Assembly: GCA_026005095.1 (NCBI GenBank)
Contig: BPKK01000009.1
Coordinates: 1 to 64,000 of the forward strand
DNA: 64,000 nt
DNA from: Silanimonas sp.
GTDB lineage: Bacteria > Pseudomonadota > Gammaproteobacteria > Xanthomonadales > Xanthomonadaceae
Direction of reading: 5' to 3'
The notes below the pieces were generated by a model. The model was not told where the DNA came from. It made no database searches and saw nothing but the letters and a program-made list of their open reading frames with translations. Numbering within the stretch: the stretch's first letter is position 1; the number at the start of each line of letters is the position of its first letter. Below, piece after piece: positions 27,710-36,671 of this stretch. Both the position numbers and the translations under genes were made by a program.

Positions 27710-28757
27710 CGAAGTACTCCGGATGCTCTAGCGGACCCTGGGTATTCATCCACCCCAACAATCCGCCGCCGCTGGCATCAAAAGGATCAGGGAAGGCCAG
27801 CTGTAGATCAGGCCGGGCGCGATAAAGGCGGCGATGGCCCACTGGGATCGGCTGTCCGTTGCTGTAACGCCCGAAAGCCCAAGGGATGTGACTCACCGGC
27901 TCATCGTCATCGAAACGCGCCGAATCTGCATACCACTGGACAAGCTGCGCTACTGCTGGGTTGCCTGCGGCATTCTTATCCATCATCACGCGGTGAGCGC
28001 CGCTGTCGAAACCGGTGAAATGATAGAAACCAAGCGGGACACCATTGACGGTGAACCCTGATGAGAGACTGCCCTCCATGTGGCGCTGCGTAAGATTCCA
28101 GGTTGCCACGTTGAAGCGCGGACTCTTGAGGATGTGCACGCCCTCAAAAAATGCAGGCGCGAGATCGATCCAGCGCTGATCGGTGAACAACCCCGCAGGA
28201 ATGTCCGCGACGCAGAAATGATGGATGCGATCGGCCCACCACCTGGCAAAGCGTTTACCCTCTTCCGTGGGGCGAACACCAAGATAGCCCAGGTTATAGA
28301 CACCATGCTTGAGAGCAGCGATCTCATTGTCTCGAACTGCATCGAGATCGGCCTCGGGAATGGTAACGTGGGGTGTCAACGTGATGTTCGCACTATCAAG
28401 GGCCTCGATCATGTCATCGAGACGCGAGAACACGACGATATCAGGGTCGAAGTAAAAGACACGATCCACGCCCGGCTCGTCGAGCAAGCGGCAGAGCACA
28501 TAGGGCTTTATCGCCGTCGACAGTTCGACGATAGTATGAAAATAGGTCCAGCGCAAACGATCCTCGATGTCGAGGTCGCGCAACGGAATCACACGATCCA
28601 AGGGCTCTGCTGAGAAATCGACCGATGCATGCGGTTCATCGGCAAGTGCAAGCACCAGTTCGAATTCCGGATGATGCTTTCGAAGCGAACTGAAGAGCTT
28701 ACGCACCTTTGGCAGATAGTTCTGGGCCGCGGAGGTAAAGGCAATGGTTTTTCCCAT
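27696..28757 (-). CDS. glycosyltransferase with DxD motif (C-terminus may extend to 27565)
   Basis: 353-residue glycosyltransferase of the GT-A fold; FYFDPDIVVF (near residue 100) holds the metal-binding DPD. Other family-like features are the PYVLCRLLD and VYNLGYLGV segments. It is predicted to add a sugar to the polysaccharide made by this cluster, in the cytoplasm. The open frame ends ...EYFEKKA right at an A8 tract (27702-27709). One extra A gives a frame that continues for about 45 residues to a stop at 27565 with an Arg/Trp/Tyr-rich tail ([19 protein letters not shown]), a pattern seen at the ends of such enzymes. This could be a homopolymer error or a slippery phase-variable tract. It is the last gene of the minus-strand cluster. 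Confidence 0.82.
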   Translation of the reverse strand: MGKTIAFTSAAQNYLPKVRKLFSSLRKHHPEFELVLALADEPHASVDFSAEPLDRVIPLRDLDIEDRLRWTYFHTIVELSTAIKPYVLCRLLDEPGVDRVFYFDPDIVVFSRLDDMIEALDSANITLTPHVTIPEADLDAVRDNEIAALKHGVYNLGYLGVRPTEEGKRFARWWADRIHHFCVADIPAGLFTDQRWIDLAPAFFEGVHILKSPRFNVATWNLTQRHMEGSLSSGFTVNGVPLGFYHFTGFDSGAHRVMMDKNAAGNPAVAQLVQWYADSARFDDDEPVSHIPWAFGRYSNGQPIPVGHRRLYRARPDLQLAFPDPFDASGGGLLGWMNTQGPLEHPEYFEKKA

Positions 28758-28773
28758 AGTTCCTCAGATGTAT

Positions 28774-30354
28774 TCAGAAGCGGGCGCCGATACGGCGGGC
28801 GAAAGCCACCAAGGCATCAAGCTGTTGGTCAAGACCCTCACGGGGCAGCAGCAGACCCGAATGGTAACTTGCGATCCGCTCGGCGGGCGCGCCAATGTCG
28901 AGCACGGCAATGGGGAGACCCGTGGCCATGAGCTCGTCGGTAACGTAGGAATAGGTTTCCGGACAGATGGATGGCAGAAAGGCCATACCAGCACCTTCGG
29001 CCTCGAGCAACTCGCACAATTGGTCCCTGCGGAACGCTCCACGCACCGCAACTGATGCAGGTACGGCCCCGCCCTCCACCGTCCCAATGACGGCAAATCG
29101 CAGGGGCAGCCTCCGCTCTTCCGCCCGCCGGGCCAGTGCGCCGAGAAGCTCCGCGCCCTTGGCGTGATTGAGATGGCCGACGGCAACCACCACCATCGGG
29201 TTATCTAGCCGTGGCTCCACAGTCCGAAGGTGCGTGAGATCGAGCACATGTGGCTCGACTCGCCATGCCAATGACGCGACTTCCGGAATCCCCTGCGAGA
29301 AGATATCGAGAGAACTCTTCGAAAAGGCAACTCGCTCATCAGCGAGCGCAAGCCACTCCGCCCACGCGCGGCGCCAATCGACAATGTCGATGCCCGCATT
29401 CATGCCCAAAGAGAAGCGGGCATTGGCGGGAAGACAAGCGCGGCAGACCTCGTGCTTTGGGACACCGCAGTACTTCCCCGACATATCCATGAGAGTGAAT
29501 GAGGGGCACAATGCATGGAAGTCATGCAAATTGAATCGGAAACGCAGCGCTGGATGACTGCGACGCATCCTGATGAAGGCTGTCAGCATGGCCGATACGT
29601 CGTCGTAGCCCACCAGGCTGTTGATTTCGATCGCGGTCGGTGACATTGACTCGATCACACGGAGCAGCTCAACCTGATCCTCGACACGACAATCCACCTG
29701 CATTCCAGATGCCGCATCAGTGAGCCGCAGTCGATAGGTCAAGCTGGGTAGATCACTGGTCACCAGCACCACCGACGCACCTGTCTTCCGCAGGGTGTCC
29801 AACCGGATGTCCCGATAGCGGTTGGCCCCGCCCCCCATGCCGTGATCGATCACTACCATGACGCCTCGCAGGCCATGGAACTCGCTCAGAGGGTTCCGAC
29901 GGGTGGATGTATCGAAACGTCGCCTCAGTCCTGTCGCCGCAGCGATGAGTGCGCGCCGCCACCCGCGCTGCCGCGCGATCGCCCGAAGACGAGCCCACCC
30001 GCGATTGACAGGCAACTCCGTTGCGGGTTGATAGGCTTCTGGAAAATCTGGTAGGGGGAGGGCCTCACCGGACTCCGCAAGGATCAGTTCAGCAGTCCCT
30101 CTTGCCACTGCCGCCGGCAACCGCGCCGTAACCATGAATCCAGAGGCCGCAGCATGCGATGCATGTGGAAATACCTGCGCAAGATCAGAGCGGGTACCGC
30201 TAGCGTAAACGTCGATATCGACACTTCTCCCCCCCTCAAGCGGCACACGTAAGCTCTTTACTTGCAGCGGTCGCTGCAGATCGAAGCAGAACCCCCATCC
30301 GAAAATCCGCCCCCCGCGGATCACAATGGAATCTAGGGCATAGTGCCGGCTCAC
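28774..30354 (-). CDS. glycosyltransferase of the polysaccharide cluster, GT4-like
   Basis: 526-residue protein. The N-terminal 110 or so residues are beta-rich (VIRGGRIFGWGFCFD) and of unclear function; residues from about 180 form a glycosyltransferase GT-B fold (MVVIDHGMGGGANRYRDI and the C-terminal VVAVGHLNHAKGAELL and DELMATGLPIAVLDIG typical of GT4). The GTG at 30354 overlaps the upstream stop as GTGA, so I use it; a TTG at 30417 is in the upstream gene. It lies 16 bp before the smaller glycosyltransferase. The sugar specificity cannot be told. Confidence 0.75.
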   Translation of the reverse strand: MSRHYALDSIVIRGGRIFGWGFCFDLQRPLQVKSLRVPLEGGRSVDIDVYASGTRSDLAQVFPHASHAAASGFMVTARLPAAVARGTAELILAESGEALPLPDFPEAYQPATELPVNRGWARLRAIARQRGWRRALIAAATGLRRRFDTSTRRNPLSEFHGLRGVMVVIDHGMGGGANRYRDIRLDTLRKTGASVVLVTSDLPSLTYRLRLTDAASGMQVDCRVEDQVELLRVIESMSPTAIEINSLVGYDDVSAMLTAFIRMRRSHPALRFRFNLHDFHALCPSFTLMDMSGKYCGVPKHEVCRACLPANARFSLGMNAGIDIVDWRRAWAEWLALADERVAFSKSSLDIFSQGIPEVASLAWRVEPHVLDLTHLRTVEPRLDNPMVVVAVGHLNHAKGAELLGALARRAEERRLPLRFAVIGTVEGGAVPASVAVRGAFRRDQLCELLEAEGAGMAFLPSICPETYSYVTDELMATGLPIAVLDIGAPAERIASYHSGLLLPREGLDQQLDALVAFARRIGARF

Positions 30355-31829
30355 GGAGTCCGCATCCCGAAGCGCTTTGTCACCGAACGCAGAGGCGCTG
30401 TCATACGCCAAGCCCAACTGGCATGGATCGCGTTCAACTCGGCCTCCAAGGAGCTGATCCTGACACTCCGCTCTATCGCCAGTGACTCCGCCCGAGCAAG
30501 TCCATCTCGCACCAGTTGCAGCTCTGCCACCAATGTGTGGATTTCATCAAGGCGATGCATCGCCAAGGACTCCGCCTTGGACAGCCCCTCGCTGAGCTGA
30601 GCGATGTGCCGGTCGCGGGCCGCAACCAGTGAGGCTGCCTCCGCCAGCGCCGCATCCGCCGCCTTCAGCCGATCGTCCAGCTGCGACAACTCGGCCTGCT
30701 GACGCACCACCAGCGCCTCCGACGCCGCCAGCGCCGCATCCGCCGCCTTCAGCCGATCGTCCAGCTGCGACAACTCGGCCTGCTGACGCACCACCAGCGC
30801 CTCCGACGCCGCCAGCGCCGCATCCGCCGCCTTCAGCCGATCGTCCAGCTGCAACAACTCGGCCTGCTGACGCACCACCAGCGCCTCCGACGCCGCCAGC
30901 GCCGCATCCGCCGCCTTCAGCCGATCGTCCAGCTGCAACAACTCGGCATCACGACGCTGCAGACGAGCGCGCTCCCTTGCGAGACTCCAGCGGAGACCGG
31001 CCGTTCGGTGCGAATCGGACGGCAATAAGGCGATCTCCGCATCAATGGCCTCGAAAACTGCACTTTGATCGTCGTCGGTGGAGGCGTGAATTGCCCGTTC
31101 CATTCTGTCCAGCAGCACCTCCAGACGATCATCCCCAGCCTCAATACTCTGGCGTTGATGATGCCGCTTAGCCTCATCAAATAGAGCTGCGGCGGCATCG
31201 ATTGAGCGGAGACGCTCAACCGGCCATAGAAGCTGGGAGGAGAGCTGACGCAGGGCCTTTAAAGGATCAGACAAGCATGTATCGTAATCTTGGACCGCCC
31301 GCCTCAATCCGCGCGTATCGTGTTCAGCGGCACGCCAATGAGCATAGGTCAGGCGCCGGGCATCCTCCGGCCACATATGGTCACGGGACACCAAAGACGC
31401 CGTGATGGCTTTTGGATTCCGCATCGCGATGACGGCATCGACCGACATATCATTTTCACGAAGGACCGGCAGCCAGATTGGCAGCAAGCGGCACAGCCGC
31501 GGATCCTTCAAGACATACCAGCCCGGCTCGCCAAATTCCGAAGCAAGCAGGGAACGAATCTCCTGCCGTGCAGCATCTGCAGCATGCGTACTGAGCCAAT
31601 CATCCGGGAATGGTCTCGGATCGTCCCAACCCGATCCAATCTCCACGAGCAAGCGCTCATTGAGAGTGACCGCAGCAGCGTTCTCGAAATAGCCGGCAGG
31701 ATTGTCAGCGGCCGGCGGAACCAATGCCTTCCCCAAGCCCGCTCCAAGCACATGGATGGCGCCGGCAATGGCGGACGTCCCACTACGGTGCATCCCAAGC
31801 ACTAGTGTTAGATGCCTAACCGCCTTCAC
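30351..31829 (-). CDS. sulfotransferase-domain protein with 84-bp repeat coiled coil
   Basis: 492-residue two-part protein. Residues 1-200 are a P-loop sulfotransferase: LVLGMHRSGTSAIAG (5'-PSB loop), GYFEN, WYVLKDPRLCRLLP, and VIAMRNPKAITASLVSRD (3'-PB). Residues about 280-400 hold four tandem 28-residue repeats (LDDRLKAADAALAASEALVV and continuation), encoded by an 84-bp DNA repeat; 28 residues is four heptads, so a coiled coil is expected. The C-terminus (SWAWRMTAPLRSV) resembles a tail common in polysaccharide glycosyltransferases. It may sulfate the glycan, or the coiled coil may tether or measure it; both are inference. It overlaps wzt by 4 bp and the next gene by 4 bp. Confidence 0.72.
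   Translation of the reverse strand: MKAVRHLTLVLGMHRSGTSAIAGAIHVLGAGLGKALVPPAADNPAGYFENAAAVTLNERLLVEIGSGWDDPRPFPDDWLSTHAADAARQEIRSLLASEFGEPGWYVLKDPRLCRLLPIWLPVLRENDMSVDAVIAMRNPKAITASLVSRDHMWPEDARRLTYAHWRAAEHDTRGLRRAVQDYDTCLSDPLKALRQLSSQLLWPVERLRSIDAAAALFDEAKRHHQRQSIEAGDDRLEVLLDRMERAIHASTDDDQSAVFEAIDAEIALLPSDSHRTAGLRWSLARERARLQRRDAELLQLDDRLKAADAALAASEALVVRQQAELLQLDDRLKAADAALAASEALVVRQQAELSQLDDRLKAADAALAASEALVVRQQAELSQLDDRLKAADAALAEAASLVAARDRHIAQLSEGLSKAESLAMHRLDEIHTLVAELQLVRDGLARAESLAIERSVRISSLEAELNAIHASWAWRMTAPLRSVTKRFGMRTP
30645..30950. repeat. tandem 84-bp repeats, four copies
   Basis: The sequence CGCATCCGCC and its surroundings recur at 30651, 30735, 30819 and 30903, an exact 84-bp period, with near-identical copies and decay at both ends. 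The array lies inside the sulfotransferase gene and is in frame (28 codons per unit), so copy number can change without breaking the gene. Confidence 0.9.
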
Positions 31830-33217
31830 GAATGATCACTCTCAGCACTAGAGCGCCAGCTGGGCCGAATCGCCAGATCCACCATTCCTGTTGCAATGGA
31901 TCTGGCAAGTGGCAGCACACGGAACATCAATGTATCGATTCGTCGGTCTAGATACTGCTCACCATCTTTGGATTGCGCTAGAACTCCCGCATTTAGGAAA
32001 TACGTCCCAGGAAGGAGTGCACAATCAAACTCAAACGAGACATCAATCCGGCTACCACGCTCTACCACAGGGATGGCCTCTGATGGCAGACAGCTTGCTG
32101 CACCACCGACCTCCCCCCCCGTCACGGTACGAAGCATCATGCCAAAGCGAACTCCCGTAGCAGTTGCATCGAACTCCACGGAATAACGATAAACGTATCT
32201 CCGGCGTGAGACGAGCAGATTGACACGGCGCCCTTCAAAGGTCTCAATCCGCGGTTCGAGGATCCGAGCACCAAGGTTTTCATAAACGACTGTTGCAGGC
32301 GCAACGAGCGTTGCATCAAAAGCATCGATCAACTCTGGCTCGACTGGAGCCGCGCACTCCTCATCAGCCCCACCACACTTTCCCAATGACCGAAGTTCAG
32401 GCTTCGAAGGCAATACGCCATCAAATCCGACGCCTCCCGCCTTAGCCATCATGCGCAGCTTCTGCCGCCGATCTTCCGGCGCATGAACGAACCGCTGATA
32501 CTGCGCCACTACCTCGCGCGCGGGCCCATCGGCCAGCAGTTCACCCCGATCGAGCCATAGCGCGCGGTCGCACAGGTCGACCACCGTTCCCGCCGAATGG
32601 GAAACAAACAAAATCGTTGCACCGCGCTCACGCAGCTGCTCGATCCTGGCGAAACATTTCCGTTGAAAGGCCTCATCCCCCACGGAAAGCGCTTCGTCAA
32701 CGATCAAGATATCTGGATCCACACTGATCGCGACAGCGAATGCAAGCCTCACGAACATTCCGCTGGAATATGTGCGAACCGGCTGATCGATGAAATCACC
32801 GATATCTGCGAAGGCGACGATCGCCTCGAATCGGGAAGCCACCTCCTCCCGCGTCAAGCCCAAGACCGTGCCGTTGAGAAACACATTCTCACGGCCACTG
32901 AATTCCGGATTGAACCCCGCGCCGAGTTCCAGAAGCGCCGCGACACGGCCGCACACTTCGATGGCGCCGACGGATGGCGTCAAGGTGCCACAGAGGATCT
33001 CAAGCAGGGTGGACTTCCCTGAGCCATTCTGACCAACAATGCCGACGGTTTCCCCGCGTCGCACCTCGAAGGACACCTCACGCAAGGCGTCGTGGGTGCG
33101 CCGCCAACGCCCATCCTGCGCCCCCCAGATCAGCTCCAACAGGCGATGGTGCGGACGCTCATACATGGCGTAGGTCTTTCCCAGACCATGCACCGAGATC
33201 ACGACATCAGAGGACAT
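31826..33217 (-). CDS. wzt: polysaccharide ABC exporter ATPase (Wzt-like) with C-terminal domain
   Basis: 463-residue ABC ATPase. Walker A is GQNGSGKSTLLEIL, the signature is TYSSGMFVRLAFAVA, Walker B is ILIVDEALSVGDEAF, and the switch region is FVSHSAGTVVDLCDRALWL; the long C-terminal part (about residues 250-463) is the extra domain that in Wzt proteins binds the capped glycan and so sets export specificity. The pair Wzm/Wzt exports O-antigen or related polysaccharide across the inner membrane. The ATG at 33217 overlaps wzm and is preceded by a longer frame to 33289 that looks non-coding. C-terminal overlap with the sulfotransferase gene is 4 bp. Confidence 0.9.
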   Translation of the reverse strand: MSSDVVISVHGLGKTYAMYERPHHRLLELIWGAQDGRWRRTHDALREVSFEVRRGETVGIVGQNGSGKSTLLEILCGTLTPSVGAIEVCGRVAALLELGAGFNPEFSGRENVFLNGTVLGLTREEVASRFEAIVAFADIGDFIDQPVRTYSSGMFVRLAFAVAISVDPDILIVDEALSVGDEAFQRKCFARIEQLRERGATILFVSHSAGTVVDLCDRALWLDRGELLADGPAREVVAQYQRFVHAPEDRRQKLRMMAKAGGVGFDGVLPSKPELRSLGKCGGADEECAAPVEPELIDAFDATLVAPATVVYENLGARILEPRIETFEGRRVNLLVSRRRYVYRYSVEFDATATGVRFGMMLRTVTGGEVGGAASCLPSEAIPVVERGSRIDVSFEFDCALLPGTYFLNAGVLAQSKDGEQYLDRRIDTLMFRVLPLARSIATGMVDLAIRPSWRSSAESDHS

Positions 33218-34028
33218 CAGCAAAGCCCTTATGCAATCGCGCAAAGAGGGCGCGAGCCAGCACTGCAGCCAGGAAGGCCAGCACTGCATAAACGGCCAGA
33301 CCCCGGAGGTCCGGCATCACTCCACGGACAAGAACATCTCGCGCTTGCTCGATGATGAAAGTCAAGGGATTCAGCATGAAAATCCACGAATAGCCCCTTG
33401 GTATTGCTGAAGGGGGAACCATGGCGGTGGAGAGGAAAAGCAAAGCGACCGAGAACAGCGGCGTGACCTGCCCGATGTCACGGAGGTAGACCGCCAACGC
33501 CGAAAGCGCCCACCCTACCGCCAAGGAAAGGATGAACAGCGGCGCGATTACCAGTGGGAACCATAAGGCCGTAAGTCTCACGCCGCCATCGAGCAACCAC
33601 TGCAGAGCGAGAAAAACTGTCACGTTCGCGGTCGCATGGAATGCCGCCGACAAAGCCATTGGCCACGGCAGGATCTCCAAGGGGAACACCACGCGCTTGA
33701 CGAAGTTCGGTTGGCCAGCAACCAACATCGGCGAATGGTTCAAGCATTCCGCAAAGAAGCCGTGCACGATCAGGGCAGCAAACAGCACGATGGAAAAGCT
33801 CGCACCGCCAGACTCGACTTCAGGCCAACGGCTACCGACGACCGTACCGAAGGCAAATGTGTAGACGGTCAGCATCAGGAATGGGCTGATCAACGACCAC
33901 ATCAATCCGAAACTGGCGCCACGGTAGCGACCCGAGACATTCCTCTTGGTGAGCTCCCACACCAGGGAACGATGGCTCCACAGCATGGAAAACGGCTTAG
34001 TGAACAGCCGTAGCACATTACGCTTCAT
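33207..34028 (-). CDS. wzm: polysaccharide ABC exporter permease (Wzm-like)
   Basis: 273-residue ABC-2-type permease with about six membrane segments (for example FLMLTVYTFAFGTVV, LIVHGFFAECL and ALSALAVYLRDI region). The motifs WELTKRNVSGRYRGASFGL at the N-terminus and VPPSAIPRGYSWIFMLNP near the C-terminus are diagnostic of Wzm-type O-antigen/teichoic-acid exporters. It partners the Wzt encoded immediately downstream (11-bp overlap). Its ATG at 34028 lies 1 bp after the metB stop, so export genes and transsulfuration genes are probably on one transcript. Confidence 0.92.
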   Translation of the reverse strand: MKRNVLRLFTKPFSMLWSHRSLVWELTKRNVSGRYRGASFGLMWSLISPFLMLTVYTFAFGTVVGSRWPEVESGGASFSIVLFAALIVHGFFAECLNHSPMLVAGQPNFVKRVVFPLEILPWPMALSAAFHATANVTVFLALQWLLDGGVRLTALWFPLVIAPLFILSLAVGWALSALAVYLRDIGQVTPLFSVALLFLSTAMVPPSAIPRGYSWIFMLNPLTFIIEQARDVLVRGVMPDLRGLAVYAVLAFLAAVLARALFARLHKGFADVL

Positions 34029-34029
34029 A

Positions 34030-35187
34030 TCAACCGAGCACTCGGGCGAGCTCGGCGATCAGATCATCAAGATCCTCCACCCCCACGCTCAGCCGCACGA
34101 GGTTGTCGTCGATGCCGAGCGCGGCACGGCGCTCGGGCGGCACGCTGGCATGGGTCATCACCGCCGGGTGGTTGGCAAGGCTCTCCACGCCCCCCAGGCT
34201 CTCAGCGCAGGCGAACAGCTCGGTGCGCTCCATGAAGCGCTTGGCCGCCTCGAAGCCGCCCTTCAACCAAACGCTCACCATGCCGCCCGGGCCTTTCATC
34301 TGCCGCTGGGCGAGGGCGTACTGCGGGTGTGCCTTGAGGCCGGGGTAGGCCACGCGCTCCACTGCCGGGTGGCGCTCGAGGAACTCGGCAATGGCCTGCG
34401 CGTTCTCGCAGTGGGCTTTCATGCGCAGGTGCAGGGTCTTGAGGCCGCGCAGCGCCAAGAAGCTGTCGAAGGGCCCCTGCACACCGCCCACGGCGTTCTG
34501 CAGAAAGGCCATCTGCTCGGCAAGATCGGCGCGCTCCCCCACGACCGCGAGGCCACCGACGATATCGCTGTGGCCGTTGATGTACTTCGTCGCCGAGTGC
34601 ATCACGATGTCCGCACCCAGTTCGATTGGACGCTGCAGGGCCGGCGAACAGAAGGTGTTGTCCACCACCACGATGAGGCCACGCTTCTTCGCACGCTCGG
34701 CCACGGCGGCGATGTCCACCAGCTTCAGGGTCGGATTGGTGGGCGTCTCGATCCATACCATCCGGGTGTTCGGCCGAATCGCCGCCTCGAAGGCGGCGAG
34801 ATCGGACAGATCGGCCCAGGAGAAGTCGAGGCCGGCGCTGCGCCGGCGCACGCGCTCGAACAGGCGGTAGGTGCCGCCGTAGACATCGTCCATCGCCACC
34901 ACATGGCTGCCGGAATCCAGCAGTTCGAGGATGGTCGAGGTCGCGGCTAGGCCGGAGGCAAAGGCAAAGCCACGGCTGCCACCCTCCAGCGCCGCCACAC
35001 AGCGCTCGTAGGCGAAGCGGGTGGGATTGTGGCTGCGCGAGTACTCAAAGCCTCGATGGACACCGGGGCTTTCCTGTACGTAGGTGGACGTGGCGTAGAT
35101 CGGCGTCATCACCGCGCCGGTGGACGGGTCGGGCTGCTGGCCAGCATGGATGGCCAAAGTGCCGAAGCCCCAGGCTCTCTCGTTCAT
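34030..35187 (-). CDS. metB: cystathionine gamma-synthase/gamma-lyase (MetB type)
   Basis: 385-residue PLP enzyme of the Cys/Met metabolism family. The PLP lysine is in HSATKYINGHSD, and SRSHNPTRFAYERCVAALEG and the C-terminal ACAESLGGVESLANHPAVMT are full family signatures. With the adjacent cystathionine beta-synthase, a cystathionine gamma-lyase role (reverse transsulfuration) is likely, though gamma-synthase activity cannot be excluded from sequence; the symbol follows the xanthomonad name. In Xanthomonas the LPS gene cluster is inserted beside metB, as here. It lies 35 bp after cbs. Confidence 0.9.
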   Translation of the reverse strand: MNERAWGFGTLAIHAGQQPDPSTGAVMTPIYATSTYVQESPGVHRGFEYSRSHNPTRFAYERCVAALEGGSRGFAFASGLAATSTILELLDSGSHVVAMDDVYGGTYRLFERVRRRSAGLDFSWADLSDLAAFEAAIRPNTRMVWIETPTNPTLKLVDIAAVAERAKKRGLIVVVDNTFCSPALQRPIELGADIVMHSATKYINGHSDIVGGLAVVGERADLAEQMAFLQNAVGGVQGPFDSFLALRGLKTLHLRMKAHCENAQAIAEFLERHPAVERVAYPGLKAHPQYALAQRQMKGPGGMVSVWLKGGFEAAKRFMERTELFACAESLGGVESLANHPAVMTHASVPPERRAALGIDDNLVRLSVGVEDLDDLIAELARVLG

Positions 35188-35222
35188 GAGTCGTCTCTAT
35201 GACGCGCCTTCACGGCGCCGCT

Positions 35223-36599
35223 TCACTGCACCTTGCGGCGCAGGTAGTTGAGGAAGTCGATGCGAGTGATGAGGCCGAGAAACTTCGGCCCATCCATCAC
35301 GATGGCGACGTGACCGCGCTCGAACACGCCCATCAGGCTGTTGATCGGAGCACGCATGTCCACGAGTTCGAGCTTGGTCACCATGGCGGTGGAGACCGGA
35401 TCGCGGAAGCGCGTCTCATCGGCATGCACATGCATCAAGACGTCGCTCTCGTCGAGGATGCCGACGATCCGCTCGCCCTCCATCACCGGCAGCTGCGAGA
35501 CGTCGTAGAGCTTCATGCGCTGGTAGGCCACCATGAGGGCATCGTTCGGCCCCACCACGATGGTGTCGCGCTGGGCGTAGGGGCGCAGGATCAGGTCACG
35601 CAAATCGCCATGTTGCGGGCGCTCTAGGAAGCCCTGGTCGAGCATCCAGTAGTCGTTATACATCTTCGAGAGGTACTTGTTGCCCGTATCGCAGACGAAG
35701 ACGACGACCTTCTTCGGCGTGGTCTGCTCGCGGCAGTAGCGCAGCGCCGCGGCCAACAGGGTGCCCGAGGAGGAGCCGCCCAGCACGCCCTCTTTCAGCA
35801 GTAGCTCGCGGCCGGCCAGCATACTGTCGCGGTCGGAGATGGCATAGGCCTTCTTGACGCGAGAGAAGTCGGCAATGCTGGGCAGGAAGTCCTCGCCAAT
35901 GCCCTCCACCAGCCAGCTGCCCGACTTGCTATCGAGAATGCCTTCGTTGATGTATTTCGCGAGAATCGAGCCAACGGGGTCGGCCAGTATCAGCTCGACC
36001 TGCGGCGCGACCCTGGCGAAGAAGCGCGAGAGCCCGGTCATAGTGCCCGAGCTGCCGCAGCCAAAGACGATGGCGTCCATGCCGCCCACCGACTGCATCT
36101 GCTCCCAGATCTCCGGGCCGGTGACCGTCTCGTGGGTGAGCGGGTTGTCCGGGTTGCCGAACTGGTTGATGAAGTAGGCCCCCGGCGTTTCCTCGGCGAT
36201 GCGCGCGGCGAGGTCCTGGTAGTACTCGGGGTGGCCCTTGGCGACATCGGATCGCGCCAGGATGACCTCGGCGCCCATGGCCTTGAGGTTGAAGATCTTC
36301 TCGCGACTCATCTTGTCGGGTACCACCAGCACCAGGCGGTAACCCTTCTGCTGGGCGGCGAGCGCGAGGCCGATGCCGGTATTGCCGGCCGTGCCCTCCA
36401 CGAGCGTGGCGCCGGGCTGGATCTTCCCGGCCCGCTCGGCGGCCTCGATCATGGTCACCCCGATCCGATCCTTGATCGACCCGCCCGGGTTCATGCATTC
36501 GAGCTTGAGGTAGAGCTCGCAGAGGCCGGTATCGAGCCGGCGGGCCCGGACGATGGGCGTGTTGCCGACGAGTTCGAGGACGCTCTGGTGGATGGGCAT
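35223..36599 (-). CDS. cbs: cystathionine beta-synthase
   Basis: 458-residue PLP enzyme with catalytic domain of about 330 residues (LECMNPGGSIKDRIGVTM holds the PLP lysine; EGTAGNTGIGLALAA; GCGSSGTMTGLSRFF) and a C-terminal pair of CBS domains (about 335-458), where S-adenosylmethionine or nucleotides may regulate it. It forms cystathionine from homocysteine and serine (or acetylserine). The partner cystathionine lyase gene follows 35 bp downstream. The ATG at 36599 is well placed after a TACAAT -10-like element. Confidence 0.92.
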   Translation of the reverse strand: MPIHQSVLELVGNTPIVRARRLDTGLCELYLKLECMNPGGSIKDRIGVTMIEAAERAGKIQPGATLVEGTAGNTGIGLALAAQQKGYRLVLVVPDKMSREKIFNLKAMGAEVILARSDVAKGHPEYYQDLAARIAEETPGAYFINQFGNPDNPLTHETVTGPEIWEQMQSVGGMDAIVFGCGSSGTMTGLSRFFARVAPQVELILADPVGSILAKYINEGILDSKSGSWLVEGIGEDFLPSIADFSRVKKAYAISDRDSMLAGRELLLKEGVLGGSSSGTLLAAALRYCREQTTPKKVVVFVCDTGNKYLSKMYNDYWMLDQGFLERPQHGDLRDLILRPYAQRDTIVVGPNDALMVAYQRMKLYDVSQLPVMEGERIVGILDESDVLMHVHADETRFRDPVSTAMVTKLELVDMRAPINSLMGVFERGHVAIVMDGPKFLGLITRIDFLNYLRRKVQ

Positions 36600-36627
36600 G
36601 GCGGAGGGCAGGAAACGGTGATTGCAG

Positions 36628-36633
36628 ATTGTA
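36628..36633 (-). promoter_or_regulatory. -10 element of the cbs-metB promoter
   Basis: TACAAT on the minus strand, 29 bp before the cbs ATG. No convincing -35 box is visible at 17 bp, so only the -10 is claimed. It may drive cbs, metB and the downstream export operon. Confidence 0.4.
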
Positions 36634-36671
36634 ACAGCCCCCTAAGCCGCCACCTGGAGTCCGGTCTGGTC

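Noticed and set aside
30645..30950. 84-bp repeats as a CRISPR array
   Set aside because: Units are contiguous, have no unique spacers, are in frame with a gene and there are no cas genes.
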